Source: Neckera pumila
Lineage: Eukaryota > Streptophyta > Bryopsida > Hypnales > Neckeraceae
Length of the DNA: 64,000 bases
Assembly (NCBI GenBank): GCA_963969595.1
Contig: OZ018408.1
Location: 43,773,022 to 43,837,021, forward strand
Direction of reading: 5' to 3'
In this document: positions 24,722-37,300 of the stretch, piece after piece
Layout of the letters: every line of letters starts with the position of its first letter
Position numbering within the stretch: the stretch's first letter is position 1
The notes under the pieces: generated by a model
Database searches by the model: none
The model's input: only the letters and a program-made list of their open reading frames with translations
What the model was told of the DNA's origin: nothing
Program-made: the position numbers and the translations under genes

Positions 24722-25446
24722 CCCCTAAAGGACCAAGCACCGTTTTTTGGCAACATAGCAATTTTGGGCAGCTCACTACAGATGGAATTTTTATTTTTTT
24801 TCTTTGAAAATTTTACACAACATGTGCCCGCGGAGTAGCTTTAAGGCCCAACAATTTTCGTAGCTTTTGACTATACGGTTAAAAAGTTATTGCATGGTAT
24901 GTGATTTTCATTGGACGGTGGGCAGCCCGGGCAGCTCAAAAAACTTCTTTAAAAATGACTTTAAAAAAAAATAAAAATCTGAAATTGGTTCTTTAGATTT
25001 ATATAGAAGTGTGAAGCTTTGAATCATTCAATTTGGATCTATGAGTCAAAAGTTATGAGGATTTTAAGTTTGTGGGTAGGTATGGTTTTGAAAGACTCTA
25101 TACCTACCCACAAACTTAAAATCCTCATAACTTTTGACTCATAGATCCAAATTGAATGATTCAAAGCTTCACACTTCTATATAAATCTAAAGAACCAATT
25201 TCAGATTTTTATTTTTTTTTAAAGTCATTTTTAAAGAAGTTTTTTGAGCTGCCCGGGCTGCCCGCCGTCTAATGAAAATCACATATCATGCAATAACTTT
25301 TTAACCGTATAGTCAAAAGCTACGAAAATTGTGGGGCCTTAAAGCTACTCCTCGGGCACATGTTGGAAAAAAAATAAAAATTCCATCCGTAGTGAGCTGC
25401 CCAAAATCGGTATGTTGCCAAAAAACGGTGCTTGGTCCTTTAGGGG
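24722..25446. mobile_element. TTAA element, fold-back (long palindrome) form
   Basis: TTAA at 24718-24721 and 25447-25450. The whole 725 bp is a head-to-head inverted repeat: two arms of about 350-365 bp with a spacer of roughly 15 bases at about 25,084-25,098. Arm ends read CCCCTAAAGGACCAAGCACC. Each arm corresponds to one half of a normal subfamily C/D element, so it looks like a half-element duplicated in inverted orientation. Arms are nearly identical, with a few substitutions and one indel near CATGTGCCC. It is non-coding; transcription would yield a very long hairpin. Confidence 0.92.
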
Positions 25447-25644
25447 TTAAGACCTCCCCTTCCTACACAAAAGTCCAAGGATGAACATTTGTACTTCTAT
25501 CTTATATAGAAGGCTTCTCTATCATTCATTGAACACTTAATGTCTACATGATCCTTTTAGGATTGTGGTTAAACCTCATGAAAAAATAAAATATAAAAAA
25601 AAATTGACAAAATAACTGAATTGTTCTAAAACAACTCTCTATAA

Positions 25645-26545
25645 TCCCTAAAGGCCCAAGGCATTTTCTGGCTCATTAAAAACAGCCATGTCTGCTGCAA
25701 TCACTCAAGAAACCAAAAAAAAAAATTTAGAATCTAACCATAATATCTTATACTTCACTTGTCTTAGATTGTGTGGTAAAAATTTCATGAAGTTTGACCA
25801 TATGGATTGGAAGATATTAGCATTTGAAGCTGGGAAAAGAAGTTTTTTGGAATTGTGGCATGCAATTTCGAATGACTTTGATGGCCATTTGTAGATTTTT
25901 GTTGCACTACACACCATTGAGTTAAATTTTTTATGTTGAACATTTGAGTTGAGAGTCAAGGAAAAAATTCAGAATGTCAAAACTTGATTTTCACATATAA
26001 AAAAATTGTTAAATAGAAGTAGGTCTAAAACTAAATGAATCTCTAAATTGTTAATAGCCCTTAGGTGGAATTAAAACAACATTATCCCCACGGTGGGATT
26101 GTTCTTGCAAACAAACTTAACCTTTTCCAGAAAAGAAATTTGAAGAAATTTGAAAATTGCATTCAAAAAATGAATTCTATAAATTGTTTTTTGAAGAAGA
26201 TGCTAGATTGCCCAAAAAACAAGATTGTCTATAACTTTCTCATTCTGAGTCCAAATAGATTGAATCAAAGCTTCAAATGTAGACAAAAACATGATCTTTG
26301 AGAAAAAAAAATGAAAAAAAAATATAATTTTTTGCAATTTTTTTTTCTGCCTAGCGAGTTGCTTTTTTGACTTCGGGTGGCATAACTTTTGCTCCCGTGC
26401 ACCAATTGAAAAATTCATATTCCAGGAAAGCTAATGTAATTTCCTATCTTCCAAAAAAGTTTCAAAAAATAAGGTCAAATTTCAGGTCACACGCCCCTGC
26501 CCAAAATCCCAAGTGTCCCTTGAGGGGACTTTGGGCCTTTAGAGG
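25645..26545. mobile_element. TTAA element, subfamily B copy
   Basis: The left end is TCCCTAAAGGCCCAAGGC and the right end GGGCCTTTAGAGG. The flank is ATAA on both sides (25641-25644 and 26546-26549) instead of TTAA, which suggests the 4-bp duplication need not be exactly TTAA. At 901 bp it is closely similar to 29904-30819. It is non-coding. Confidence 0.78.
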
Positions 26546-26549
26546 ATAA

Positions 26550-26894
26550 TTGCTATAAACATGGCGTGTTTGCCAAAGACCACCCTATCTACTATTGCAT
26601 TCATCCAAAAAAAAGAGGCATCATCCCAAGATTTTGTTGGTATTCAGTAACTTCATCCACTCAAAAATAAAGAATCTTGTATCGAATATTCCTTCAAATT
26701 TATTATCTATCGATTCTGAATAAATAAATTCACTTACATAAATTTTATTTCATCTATATTCTACAAATTTCATTCAAATTCAAGGATGTAAGTAGGTTCA
26801 TTGCACCACAAAATTGCAACTTTTATTGTCTAAGCTTTTTGAAATAAACATTCATGGTGGCTTCAATTTGCATGAACCATGAGCATCTACATAT
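26550..26894. other. AT-rich spacer
   Basis: No gene recognised. Confidence 0.5.
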
Positions 26895-26898
26895 TTAA

Positions 26899-27780
26899 TC
26901 CCTAAAGTCCCATTTTCCCTTGAGGAACAAAATGGACTTTGAATAGGCTTCTACGGCATCAATATTCATCATGATTTTTTGAAACATTTTGTGAAGATAG
27001 AAAGCATACTAGCTTTTTGGAAATATAATTTTTATTTCAATCAATGCTTGAAAGCAAAAATTATGGTACAAAGGGTCCTTTTTTTGGTGTGGCGGGCAAA
27101 AATCTCCTCATATAATTTTTTTTTAAAATTTAAAATTTTGTTTCTTGTAAATGGTGCACAGTTCATAAAATTTCTTGGGGAGGGGAATCCAAAAATACAG
27201 TGGATGGCATTGAGTGTAACGTGAGGTTCCATGATGGGAGGAGCACCACGGAGTTGGTGCATAATGGATTGGGCGCAAAATAAACTTTGAAGTCCTTTAT
27301 TTAACTGAGTTTTCGATATTTAAAAATAAATAAATCATAGGATGTAGATTGTTTATTAAAACACACAACCATTGCAATTGGCATTTTTCAATTCCATAAC
27401 AAAATTCTTAATAATTTAGTATTTTAAATCATTCTATATTTTTTTCTACTTACCATTTTTTTTCATGTAAAAGATGAAAAAAAAAATATTGAAATTTTTT
27501 ATATGTATTCCTAACTTATTTCTTCAACATATTAAAGAGAGCTGCAAGTTGCAGGATTTGTACAATTTTGGGTAAAGTGATTGAAAGATGAAATCTTATT
27601 ATTTGGAAAGAGTTGAAAATACTTCTTTTTGAAACTCAAGCATCATGGTCTTGCAATTGGTAAGGTCTTTTATTATAAAATTATGGAAAGGTGTACTCTA
27701 ACAAGTTAACAAAAAGATTCTATGGTTGGATTTGTTAAAAAACAAAAATAGATGAAGATCTTAGATTTGCTTTGCAGACT
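26899..27780. mobile_element. TTAA element, chimeric or rearranged copy, right end unclear
   Basis: The left border is TTAA (26895-26898) followed by TCCCTAAAGTCCCATTTTCC, subfamily B type. From about 27,290 onward the interior resembles, in reverse, the copy at 13833-14751 (for example TTTGTTAAAAAACAAAAATAG near 27,730). A normal right end is missing before the next element starts at 27,791, so this is a recombinant or truncated copy. Confidence 0.55.
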
Positions 27781-27790
27781 AGTTTTTTAA

Positions 27791-28081
27791 CCCCTAAAGG
27801 ACCAAACACCGTTTTTTTGGCAACATAGCGATTTTTCAAAAAAGTGATTTTTGTAGGAGATTTTTGAGCTGTCAAGGCTGCCCGCCGAACGCGGAAACCT
27901 ACATATCATGCAATAACTTTTTAACTGTGTAGTCAAAAGTTATGAAAATTGTTGGACCTTAAAGTTACTCCTTGGGCAAATGTTTTGTGAAATTTTCAAA
28001 GAAAAAAAATAAAAACTCTGTTTGTAGTGAGCTGCCCAAAATTGCTATGTTGCGAAAAAACGGTGTTTGGTCCTTTAGGGG
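27791..28081. mobile_element. TTAA element, short asymmetric derivative of the fold-back form
   Basis: TTAA at 27787-27790 and 28082-28085. The ends CCCCTAAAGGACCAAACACC and, inverted, GGTGTTTGGTCCTTTAGGGG are those of the palindromic copy at 24722. The left arm is cut to about 50 bp while about 240 bp of the right arm remain, giving 291 bp. A deletion in a palindromic ancestor explains this best. Confidence 0.85.
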
Positions 28082-28085
28082 TTAA

Positions 28086-29140
28086 AGCAGTTTTGGGCTT
28101 CTAAACATGAAACAACTTTAAGGGTTAATTTTCCTCTATTCTATAGGTCTATTCAAAATTCTTCACTATCACTTTTCATAAATTCTAAAATAATTCTATA
28201 TATTTCAAATCCAAGTGCATTGTTAAATGATTTTTTTATTGCGTGTTTAAGAATATTTACCAAAAAAATGCAATCCATTCTAAAAATCCACAACTTTTAA
28301 ATCTCACCCCTTACCTTATTATAACATAGTGTATATAATTCGTAATTTTGTTTCAAATGAATAAATCAAATTTAAGACATATCAATATATGTGAAGTATG
28401 GAGTAGTGGACAAGGAATATATAGACTTCTACTAAAAGTAGGTAGAGAAGTATTAGTGCCCCTTATGTCACTCATTACAAGCCTCATGTGGGATCATCTC
28501 AAACTTGAGGGAGGCTGATTTTTCAACAAATTTCATACTGAAGTCGTGAATTCATGCCTATGTATCATAATCATACATATTACGTGTATTTTTTCGCACT
28601 AAATCAATCTTTAAATTTTTTCTTAAAAGTGTACAATTTATGTACTTTAATTATACAAATTTGGTATCCCAAATGCACCTAAACTGTACTGATATTAGTA
28701 CAACAATTGTACATTATTGATAGGCATTGTTTATGAACTTATTCATTGCGTAAAAATACACGTAATATGTACGATTATGGTACATAGGTATGAATTCACA
28801 ACTTCAATGTTGTACTTGTACAAACCTTTGATAAATTAAGTCTCTATTTACCTCCATCCCAAAGGATTGGAGTTCCTCTTTCTAATTAAAAAAATCATTG
28901 TTTTTTCTCTAACCAATGATTTTTGAAAGATTTTGTTCAAAAAAAGTTAATACATTTTTTTCTAACCAATGATTTTCATTGTCTAATTTCATTTCATTGT
29001 TAGTTTATACTCCTAGTATTTTATTTGTTGGAGTCAATACATTGGATTTCCTATTTTTACAATGCAATTCCTTCATTTTTTGATTGCGAGACCTTAATGA
29101 AATTTGCAAATCCATTCTAGCATCTATACTTGGTCCACTG
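28086..29140. other. AT-rich intergenic DNA with short inverted pair
   Basis: No gene. TACGTGTATTTTT at about 28,580 and AAAATACACGTAATATGTAC at about 28,753 are inverted, with GTGAATTCATGCCTATGTA and its near-inverse just outside. This is a possible old element of about 260 bp spanning roughly 28,545-28,805. Confidence 0.45.
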
Positions 29141-29144
29141 TTAA

Positions 29145-29768
29145 CCTTTAAATGTCCAAAGCACTAAATTTTGATGTTGACAATAATTTGAAGTTAAATA
29201 AAATCTAACCAAATTACTAGTTTTTAGTAGTTTATATTTTTTAAGAATCCTTTTTGAAGTCTAGTTTTAGCATAGAAATCCGATTTTGAAAATGATTAAA
29301 TGATTATGAGTTTTCTATTCAAAACTTTGTGTAAGGGTTCCATTGCAAATCTTGATTTTCTAGTATTGAGGGATCTTGGAAATGAGCCTCAAATACACTA
29401 GATCTTGGAGAAAAAATTACATTTAAGAAAATTGTAGAGTAGATTTAGAGAAGCCGTTAATTGATTGGGATTATGCATATTATATCCTTTAATCTCATAT
29501 TTTTTTGGTGACAATTTTTGGTGACATGTGAAAAGAAGATTTAAAGACTTCATATCACTTTCACAATTTTAACACTCTCATGATCAAACATTATAATCTT
29601 TCAATCCATGGGTAATATTGTTGTCTTTTTTTTCCCATGTGATCTCTAGCATGTCTAGTTTGAATTTGTACAATTAAAAAATTTGATAAAACTTATCAAA
29701 ATGTTGGCCTTTTGTTCAATTTAGAGAAAAGTCTAAGAAGCCTCTCAAAGGCCATGGGCAATTAGGGG
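29145..29768. mobile_element. Possible degenerate TTAA element
   Basis: TTAA at 29141-29144 and 29769-29772. The right end GGGCAATTAGGGG resembles the family; the left end CCTTTAAATGTCC is weak. At 624 bp its inside does not align clearly with the other copies. Confidence 0.35.
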
Positions 29769-29903
29769 TTAAGGTGAACCAAGCTAGACACTATAGTTAT
29801 TTTAATTCTATCTTTATGTATCTATAGTACATGTTCAAAACAAAAATTAACACCGTAGGCACATGAAGATGGAATTGAGATGATCATGTTAATTCATCTT
29901 TAA

Positions 29904-30819
29904 CCCCGAAAGGCCCAAGGCATTTTCTGGCTCTGAAACCACTAAAAACTGCCATTTCTGCTGCAATCACTCAAGAAACCAAAATAACTGTTTTTTTAGA
30001 ATCTAATTGTAGGATCTTATACTTCACTTGTCTTAGATTATGTGTTAAAAATTTCATGAAGTTTGACCGTACGGATTGGAAAATACTAGCATTTGAAGTT
30101 GGAAAAAGAAGTTTTTTTGAACTGTGGTTTGCAATTTCAGATGACTTTGATGGCCATTTGTAGATTTTGTCTGCACTACACACCATTAGGTTAAATTTTC
30201 TTATGTTGAACATTTGAGTTGAAAGTCGGGTTTTTCTTTTCAGAATGTCAAAATTTGATTTCACATATAAAAAATTTGATTAGTAGAAGTAGGTCCAAAA
30301 TTGAATGAAACACTAAATTGTTAATAGCTCTTAGGTGGAATTAAAACACCATAATCCCAACAGTGGGATTGTTCTTGCAAAAAAATTTAACCTTTTCTAC
30401 AAGCTGTTTTTTGAAAAAACTTGAAAATTGCATTCAAAAATGAATTCTTTAAGTTGTTTTTTGAAGAATATGCTAGATTGCCCAAAAAACAAGATGGTCT
30501 ACAACTTTCTCATTTAGAGTCCAAATAGAATGAATCAAAGCTTCAAATATAGACAAAATCATGATCTTTGAGAAGAAAAAATTATAAAATAAAAATACAA
30601 GTTTTACATTTTTTTCTTCTGCTCGACGAGTTGTTTTTTTGACTTCGGGTGGCATAACTTTTGATCTTAGGCACCAATTGAAAAAAAAATTATAATTTTA
30701 GAAAGCTTATGTGATTCCCTATCTTCAAAAAAGTTTAAGAAAATCAAGCCAAAATTTTAGGTCACAGAAGCCTCCCCAAATTCCAAGTGTCCCTTGAGGA
30801 GACTTTGGGCCTTTAGAGG
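29904..30819. mobile_element. TTAA element, full-length subfamily B copy
   Basis: TTAA at 29900-29903, decayed to TTGA at 30820-30823. The ends are CCCCGAAAGGCCCAAGGC and GGGCCTTTAGAGG and the length is 916 bp. It is the closest sister of 25645-26545, sharing the interior almost base by base. It is non-coding. Confidence 0.82.
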
Positions 30820-30823
30820 TTGA

Positions 30824-31180
30824 TCTTGAAACACTACAGTAATGAGAATGTCGTTGATGAATAGTCAAATACAACCTATTTTTACTTGAAACAAATTAAT
30901 TTAATCTATTTTTTAGAAGAGTTATTTGAATGTATATGCAATACTATGAGCAATTTGAACAATTTACTACCTCTTTGTTCTTGATTAGAATTCTAACCAT
31001 TAAAATAACAGTTTTTTTGAATTTGAGTCCAACTAATGGGTTGAAGTTTATTAAGTCTAATTTCTACTTCAATTTGAAATTTTGAAAAATTCCTCAAATT
31101 GAATATTTTATAGCCATTTTATAACCATTTGGTAGATGTTCTAAAATTGTTTCTTCAACAATAGGTAAATATTGATATTG
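30824..31180. other. AT-rich spacer
   Basis: No gene recognised. Composition changes at about 31,180 to GC-richer DNA. Confidence 0.5.
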
Positions 31181-34100
31181 AAGCTGTACGCGATGAGAAC
31201 ATTTAGGCACCTAACGCATTTGAGTTGTCCCTACCTTGACGACTGTTTGCTGCCACAGAGAATGTGGGCGTTGTCGTAGACTTTGACGGTTGCGGAGTTT
31301 TGCGGCCGAGCTTGGTTGCGATCATGCCCAACACGAAACCACTTCAAGCTCATTCCCTTTCTTTAGTGTCATCAACATTTCCATTGAACTCGCACTTCAC
31401 AAGTTTCACGTGATTACGGTTTAGGGTTTCGGGAAATTTCAATTCATGTCAATCAACAGTATTCGTTTCAAAATTCCCGTTTGTAGACATCGGTCCTCAT
31501 GCCCATGTGCTTACATTTTTCCAAGTCATCTATCACAGTGAGTGACACACCTTCAATTGGCGATGGAATTTGGTTGTGGATTTGGAGGCCCTGCAGAAGA
31601 TGATCCGACAAATCTAAGCTTGATGCTTCTTGGACCTTCCAACTGCAGCAATTTGATCAGGCCGGAATGCTAAGGAAGCAACCGAGGGGCGTGGGCCCAT
31701 CGTCGCCCGCAGTTGTTGAATTTTGGGTCAATGCCGCTAAATTCGCACATGGCGCATTTGTTTAGGGTTTTCCAGGGTTCTTTTTTTTCGCAGCAATCCA
31801 GAAGGACAGCTTTGGTTTTTTCTCTCAGCAGTGTAACTCACACACAATGACAGAAATTAGCAGTTACCTCCGACGCGTCCATGTGATAACACTGAACATG
31901 AGAAACTATTGTGTTTTACTCGTTATTCATACATTTGATATTTCAAAATGTGAGAAATTTGCTGTCATTTGCACGTGACAATACGGAACGTTAGGCATTG
32001 ATGTGCTGTTTTTTTCTCGTTACTCATACATTTGATATTTTAGAATTGTAGAAACTTGCTGCCATTTGAATGTGATAACACGGAACGTTAGGCTTTGATG
32101 GGTTGGTTATTACTCGTAACTCTTTCCTCGTGATGTTTCAGAGTGAGAATTTGATGTTATAGTAATGTTTTGAGCTCTGAACCAGGTCTTGGTACCGCGG
32201 TGACTTACTTGTGCCGATGTGGGATGATACAGAGGGAAAGACATTTGTTAATTGACGAGCTTGCGCTCTTTCGATTCGTGCTCGTGCTATTTGATTCGTC
32301 CTCCTCCTTGTTTGATTCGTCCTGTTTCGCAGATGCTTTGTTATCAAATGTGCAACTGTCAAATGTCTGCTTCATCTTACTGTGCATCGCACGTGCTTTG
32401 TCAGATGCTGCAGCTGTTGCATCATGAGTCTTTCATTCCACCAACTGGGGTACTTCTCTCTGAACAGGACACACCCACGCTGGATCTGTCTTGACGTACA
32501 GGGAATGTCCAACTTACCTTTGGTTTTAACTACTGTAGGAAAGTCATCGCTGGCATGGACTGTACAATGGTAGGCTGTAAGCTAGAGGATACAGTAGAGG
32601 ATATTTAAGTATTTTAAGCTTTGTGTCGGACTGTGATTATTAGGATGTTGGAGAGACAAGACGAGATCTCTTTGAATACAAGAGATCAAAATCTTTATCA
32701 CTGCGTATACATTTCTTTTGCAATTTCAAAGCGCGAGGTTTGTAGAGCATTATTAGTGATTGTGGACAACCTCATTTCCTTTCCAACCTCAGTGACCATA
32801 GACATTATGTCAAGTCATGCTTACACTGCTTGATAATGCTTACCCTGCCTGGCTTGCTAATGCTTACACTGCCTGAGAATTGAAGGCCACCAAGTGTATG
32901 ACTCGATGAGTTTATTGGTAATAAGGGTCACGATAGGAGGCATGATCACGTCCCTAAAGATTGTAGCATCCTCTTACCTTTGAAATAGTTTCAATTTAGC
33001 TTGTTCTCCTGATTTTCTCAAAAGCCAAAATTGAGCATAGTCCTGCTTTGATTTTCATGGTCAAATCATATCATCTTTGCTGTCCTGTCCTATCATCTTC
33101 CATTCTAGTGCTATACAGTAGCTCTACAGAATTTTGAGGATTTATAAGAATTTTCCCTCACCCCTTCGTCTTGGCAATACAGTAGCATGAAGTCCGACAC
33201 TTCCTGTGTGCTTACTGTCTGGCATTCGACAATAGCACCAGAATATGCGCAAGTTTGCACACAATGCCGCTGTACAGTACAGCACAGTACCTCGAACAAA
33301 CGTGAATCATCAACTGCCTAAGAACTCTACTTCTTAGATTGGAGCTGCTGTGGATAACAATCATCAATCACACCATCGGCGAATGTCCCAAAACATGGTG
33401 ATCCTCTTGCACGGTGTGCTCATTTACCATCATGGGTCTCAGAGAAGTCCTTTGTGAAATGAGTGGGTTGTGAGGCTGCTGAATAAATATTTGTACACTG
33501 TATTCACATCCATTCAATTCAGTACCATGAAAGAGACAATTTCTGTAGTTGTTATCCTGTTGGATCCACATTGTATGGACTCGTGACCTAATAACGGTAT
33601 GGTCTCTTAAACTCGAGTGCACATATCCCTTCTAGAAGCTTCCAATGAGAAGCTAAACGAGTTGAAGAATGACTTGCGTCATCATCAGACTGCCAATTAA
33701 ATTAGGGGCATGTAATTGCAAGCCCTTGGAATGTACATTCCTCCGAAAGCTTAACTATGCTTCAAAACTCTGACCATGTTGATCCTTGGTCACATTTTAG
33801 TCACATCTTCAAGTCCCAATCGCTTGCAAGGATCACTGGCTCCTAAGGCACACCAAAAAAAACAGATTCATTAAAAACAATAGCATAACATTCCACCATC
33901 CAAAATTGTCCTCTCAAGATTCTAAACTCTCATAGGCCTTTTGTGACACCTCCCCAAAGAATGTAATACCCCTCCTCGCAATTCTTCAGGAAGAATTATA
34001 ATTAAAGTGCCCAACTCAATTGCAGGTTTCCAACAACGGCATATAACCTCATTTCGTGGAGGTACAGGAACCCCGCTAGAAATGGTATATAATGTAGTGA

Positions 34101-34390
34101 GAGAGTTCCATATTTAATGCACATGCCTATGAAAAGGTCAGTGAAAGCTGTTCTCCTAAATCCACGCCACACATTACTTCCATTCATTCACAAAGACCTC
34201 AAGCCCTGGCACCATTTGAGGCCGTTACAAACAATTGACGTTACACAAGAGAGAAAAATCAGGATAAAGGTTAGGCTTTCAATACAGACCTGCAATATGA
34301 AGAACTTGCAGAAGCAACATTACGCCAAGAAGCTCCACGTGAACGTTTCGACTTTCAGATAATAATTTTCCAATCGAGGTGCTTGTGGAT
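31181..34390. other. GC-richer region downstream of the helicase gene, no gene supported
   Basis: Base composition resembles the gene islands and some short frames have plausible starts (for example ATG at 31563, 36 codons; 32,170-32,573 on the plus strand). None joins into a protein I recognise. Part nearest 34,390 is probably the 3' untranslated region of the helicase. It may hold a non-coding transcript or an old pseudogene. Confidence 0.4.
31880..32160. repeat. About 95-bp tandem repeat, three diverged copies
   Basis: Copies start near 31,882 (TGTGATAACACTGAAC), 31,974 (CGTGACAATACGGAACG) and 32,071 (TGTGATAACACGGAACG). Each continues with a version of TACTCGTTATTCATACATTT, strong in the first two and weaker in the third. 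Offsets are 92 and 97 bases. Confidence 0.75.
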
Positions 34391-34395
34391 GGTTT

Positions 34396-37300
34396 TTAAC
34401 CGATAAGCTCACTGATGGGTGGTCGGTCCATGACCTTGGAGGCTTCGCGAGCCGTCCTTGCCAGGTTTGGATCAATGTGAGGTAAATGGGGAATCTAATT
34501 ACACAGAAACCGAACAAAACCATAAGCTTCATGATAGGCATGATAGGCTTCATGCAGATAGGCGACGTTGTAACTGATGGCACTATTTCCCAGCTCTAAG
34601 GGCTGACATAGTGTAATAGACAACAGAGGTGATAAAGAGGTAGAACAGCACCAAAAGAATGAGATTTCCCAAAAAAACTTGGTCATGAGAACATTACTTG
34701 TGCAAGGAGGTCAATAGATCGTCGGAGAAGACGGGCCACATCACCCTCATCCATCTCACTGTCATCCATGAGCTCCTTCCAAGTCACTCCTGCAGCCCAT
34801 GCCTCCACCAACCCTGCAAACTCTGTGTTGATCTCGACAGGGATCTGCAAAAAAATAAGAAAAGCAGCAACATATCAATTCCTGATACAGATTTTCAACT
34901 CAACCTAGTGTCCATCCTTCCTTGTAAGAAATATTACTCTTGAATGACAGTTCAGCTACCAACGTTGAGTTGGTCACCACACTGATAATTTTCAAGAGTG
35001 CAATAGTTGATGGATGTTATGCTCATGGCATTAGAAACACAAACTCTTATGATAAACGATCCTTAAAAACACGGCAATGGATACTCAGAATAAATACTTA
35101 CAGCAACTCCATGCTTAGTTTGCATGCTGAGAAGCCACGACCGTGCTTCCTCCATTGACTCGGCCCATTCATTCACGTCACTTGATGCATCATAAATAGA
35201 GCTGCAATAAGAGAATTAGAGAGTGACTACAATCAATGCTTAGTGAAAATTGGGTATGTGATCTCTGCTTCAGCAGATTACAATTCCTGAAATTTCATAA
35301 CAAAATCCAATTTCTTGCGAATGTAATATATGCTCCCAACACTAAAATCGTCATGACAAGAAAGAGCCACTATCACCATCATCAGCTCACGATATCAATT
35401 AACCGTGTACTAAAAATCAGCTGACAAGGATTCTGTACTAAATTCACGCAAGAAAAATGGTACTTCTAGGAAAAAGTTCTCGGTGATAAAGCATTGTCAT
35501 AGCTCATGGCCAGTAGCTAATGACCGCAAGACATGCTCTTTACAATTAATAAACACATTTCTAAAAAGTTTAAGCAAAGAAGCGACGACATCACCAAAAC
35601 TACATGGGTGTAAGCCAAAGAAGTTATATACCTTGTGGGGACTTCTTTAGACCGTGATTTCATGCCATCTGAAACTAGACAAGCGCAGGCAGCTGCAAGT
35701 TGAGCAGGGTCGAGAGAGTTGAGAATGCCGCCAGTAAAAGCAATAGCCAACCAAAGCTCATTGACTCCTCGCGCTGAAGCAGCAACTTCGCCAAGAGGCA
35801 AAAGCTCGTTGAATTCAGGCTTCAATGCCCCGGCTTCCTGCAGCACCTTCACCACCTGTCCCACACAGCAGCTGTTACAGAATATGCAGGAACTTGTGCC
35901 AGCATCATCTAAAGTCCTTCTCAGCCAAACATCCTTAAGAAGCGTCAATTGGACATTATGCATCACTTAGTTACTCAGATTCAAACCACATATAGAGAAT
36001 ATACAATCATGAAGCTTTTCAAGAGCAAGCAGGGAGTGCTTTGACTTACTTGCAGAAACTCCTTCCATCCTGAAGGCTGCATTTGACCAATACGACTGGA
36101 AATACGAGTAGCTTTAGCTTTTGTGCGTTGTAGCTTGTCAAACCGAGACCTTTGCAGCTCCACAAGTTTTCTCGATTCACGGTAACCTTGGGTCCCTTTG
36201 AGCTTCTTCCGAAATTTTGAAGCCTCTTTCCGTTGATCAAATAACATCCTCTCGGCCTTCACAAGATCCAAAGAAACCTGGAAGTGTCCCAAGGTAGAAT
36301 TTGATTCAGAAGCGATTCACGAAATCAGAGAGGACTATTGTAAAAGGTTCATCACTACCTGATTTCCCTCCAACGTGTGCCCTCTATACTACATCAATAT
36401 TGAAATAATTAGCTTCTCAAACTGAAATGAAGCTTGTCTTTCTAGGACATGAAAGAGGTTAGATATGTCTACGAAAGAGGTTAGATATAATACCTCGTGA
36501 GCACTAGAGAGCTCACTCAACACGGGTACTTGACAACCCCAAGCCCAAGTGTCTATTGAACTGTCTGCAGACCAAACGCAACTGAGAGGACCAGAACCTG
36601 AGCGACCAAGATTCTCCCATTTCTGAGTCCCCACTTGTAGCTTCTCTTTCAACAATTCTTCCACAGGTTTCCCAGATTCGCCAAAATTTGCTAAATTCGT
36701 ATGGACGCTTTTGACACTTCTCGCAGTAAACATGTACCACGAATTATCCGATCCCAAAGCTACGCAATGCCGAATATCAGAGTCCCCATCATCGTCTGCA
36801 GAAGACTCGTCAGCCAGGTTGCCTTCAAGGGCTTGCGACCGACCTTCTTCGCTTGACAACTGCCAGACAGTCACAAGAAGGTCATGACCTTACGAGAGGC
36901 ACAGATATGCTCAAGATCAAACAAGGCAGGAGACTAACCAGAAGACCGAAAACGGAGAACGTACCTTCACAAAGTCAGAGACAAATGGCGGGCATGGAAC
37001 AGAACCAACAAATAAAGCAGGGACAAGACGCTCGTCACCACTACGGTGCTCAGAGAACGATAAGCAGATGAAAGGTGGTTTCCCCTCAGTGGGAGCATCG
37101 AGCATGGGCTGCACCGCTGCGACTCGCAAACGCTCAACTACTAGTTTTTGTTCTTTCATCAATCGCTTAGCTTCCTGCAAGTCAACGTTACAACGTCCTC
37201 ATAAGACTTGGCAACTAACCTTGCAGAGAACCAACCAAAGATTGCAATTCAGGGAGGAGAGGAAACCTTTGATCTTTCTTTGAGGCTAAGATATTCCTGT

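Noticed and set aside
28108..28124. Isolated AAGGGTTAA
   Set aside because: No CCCCTAAAG match and no partner end; probably chance.
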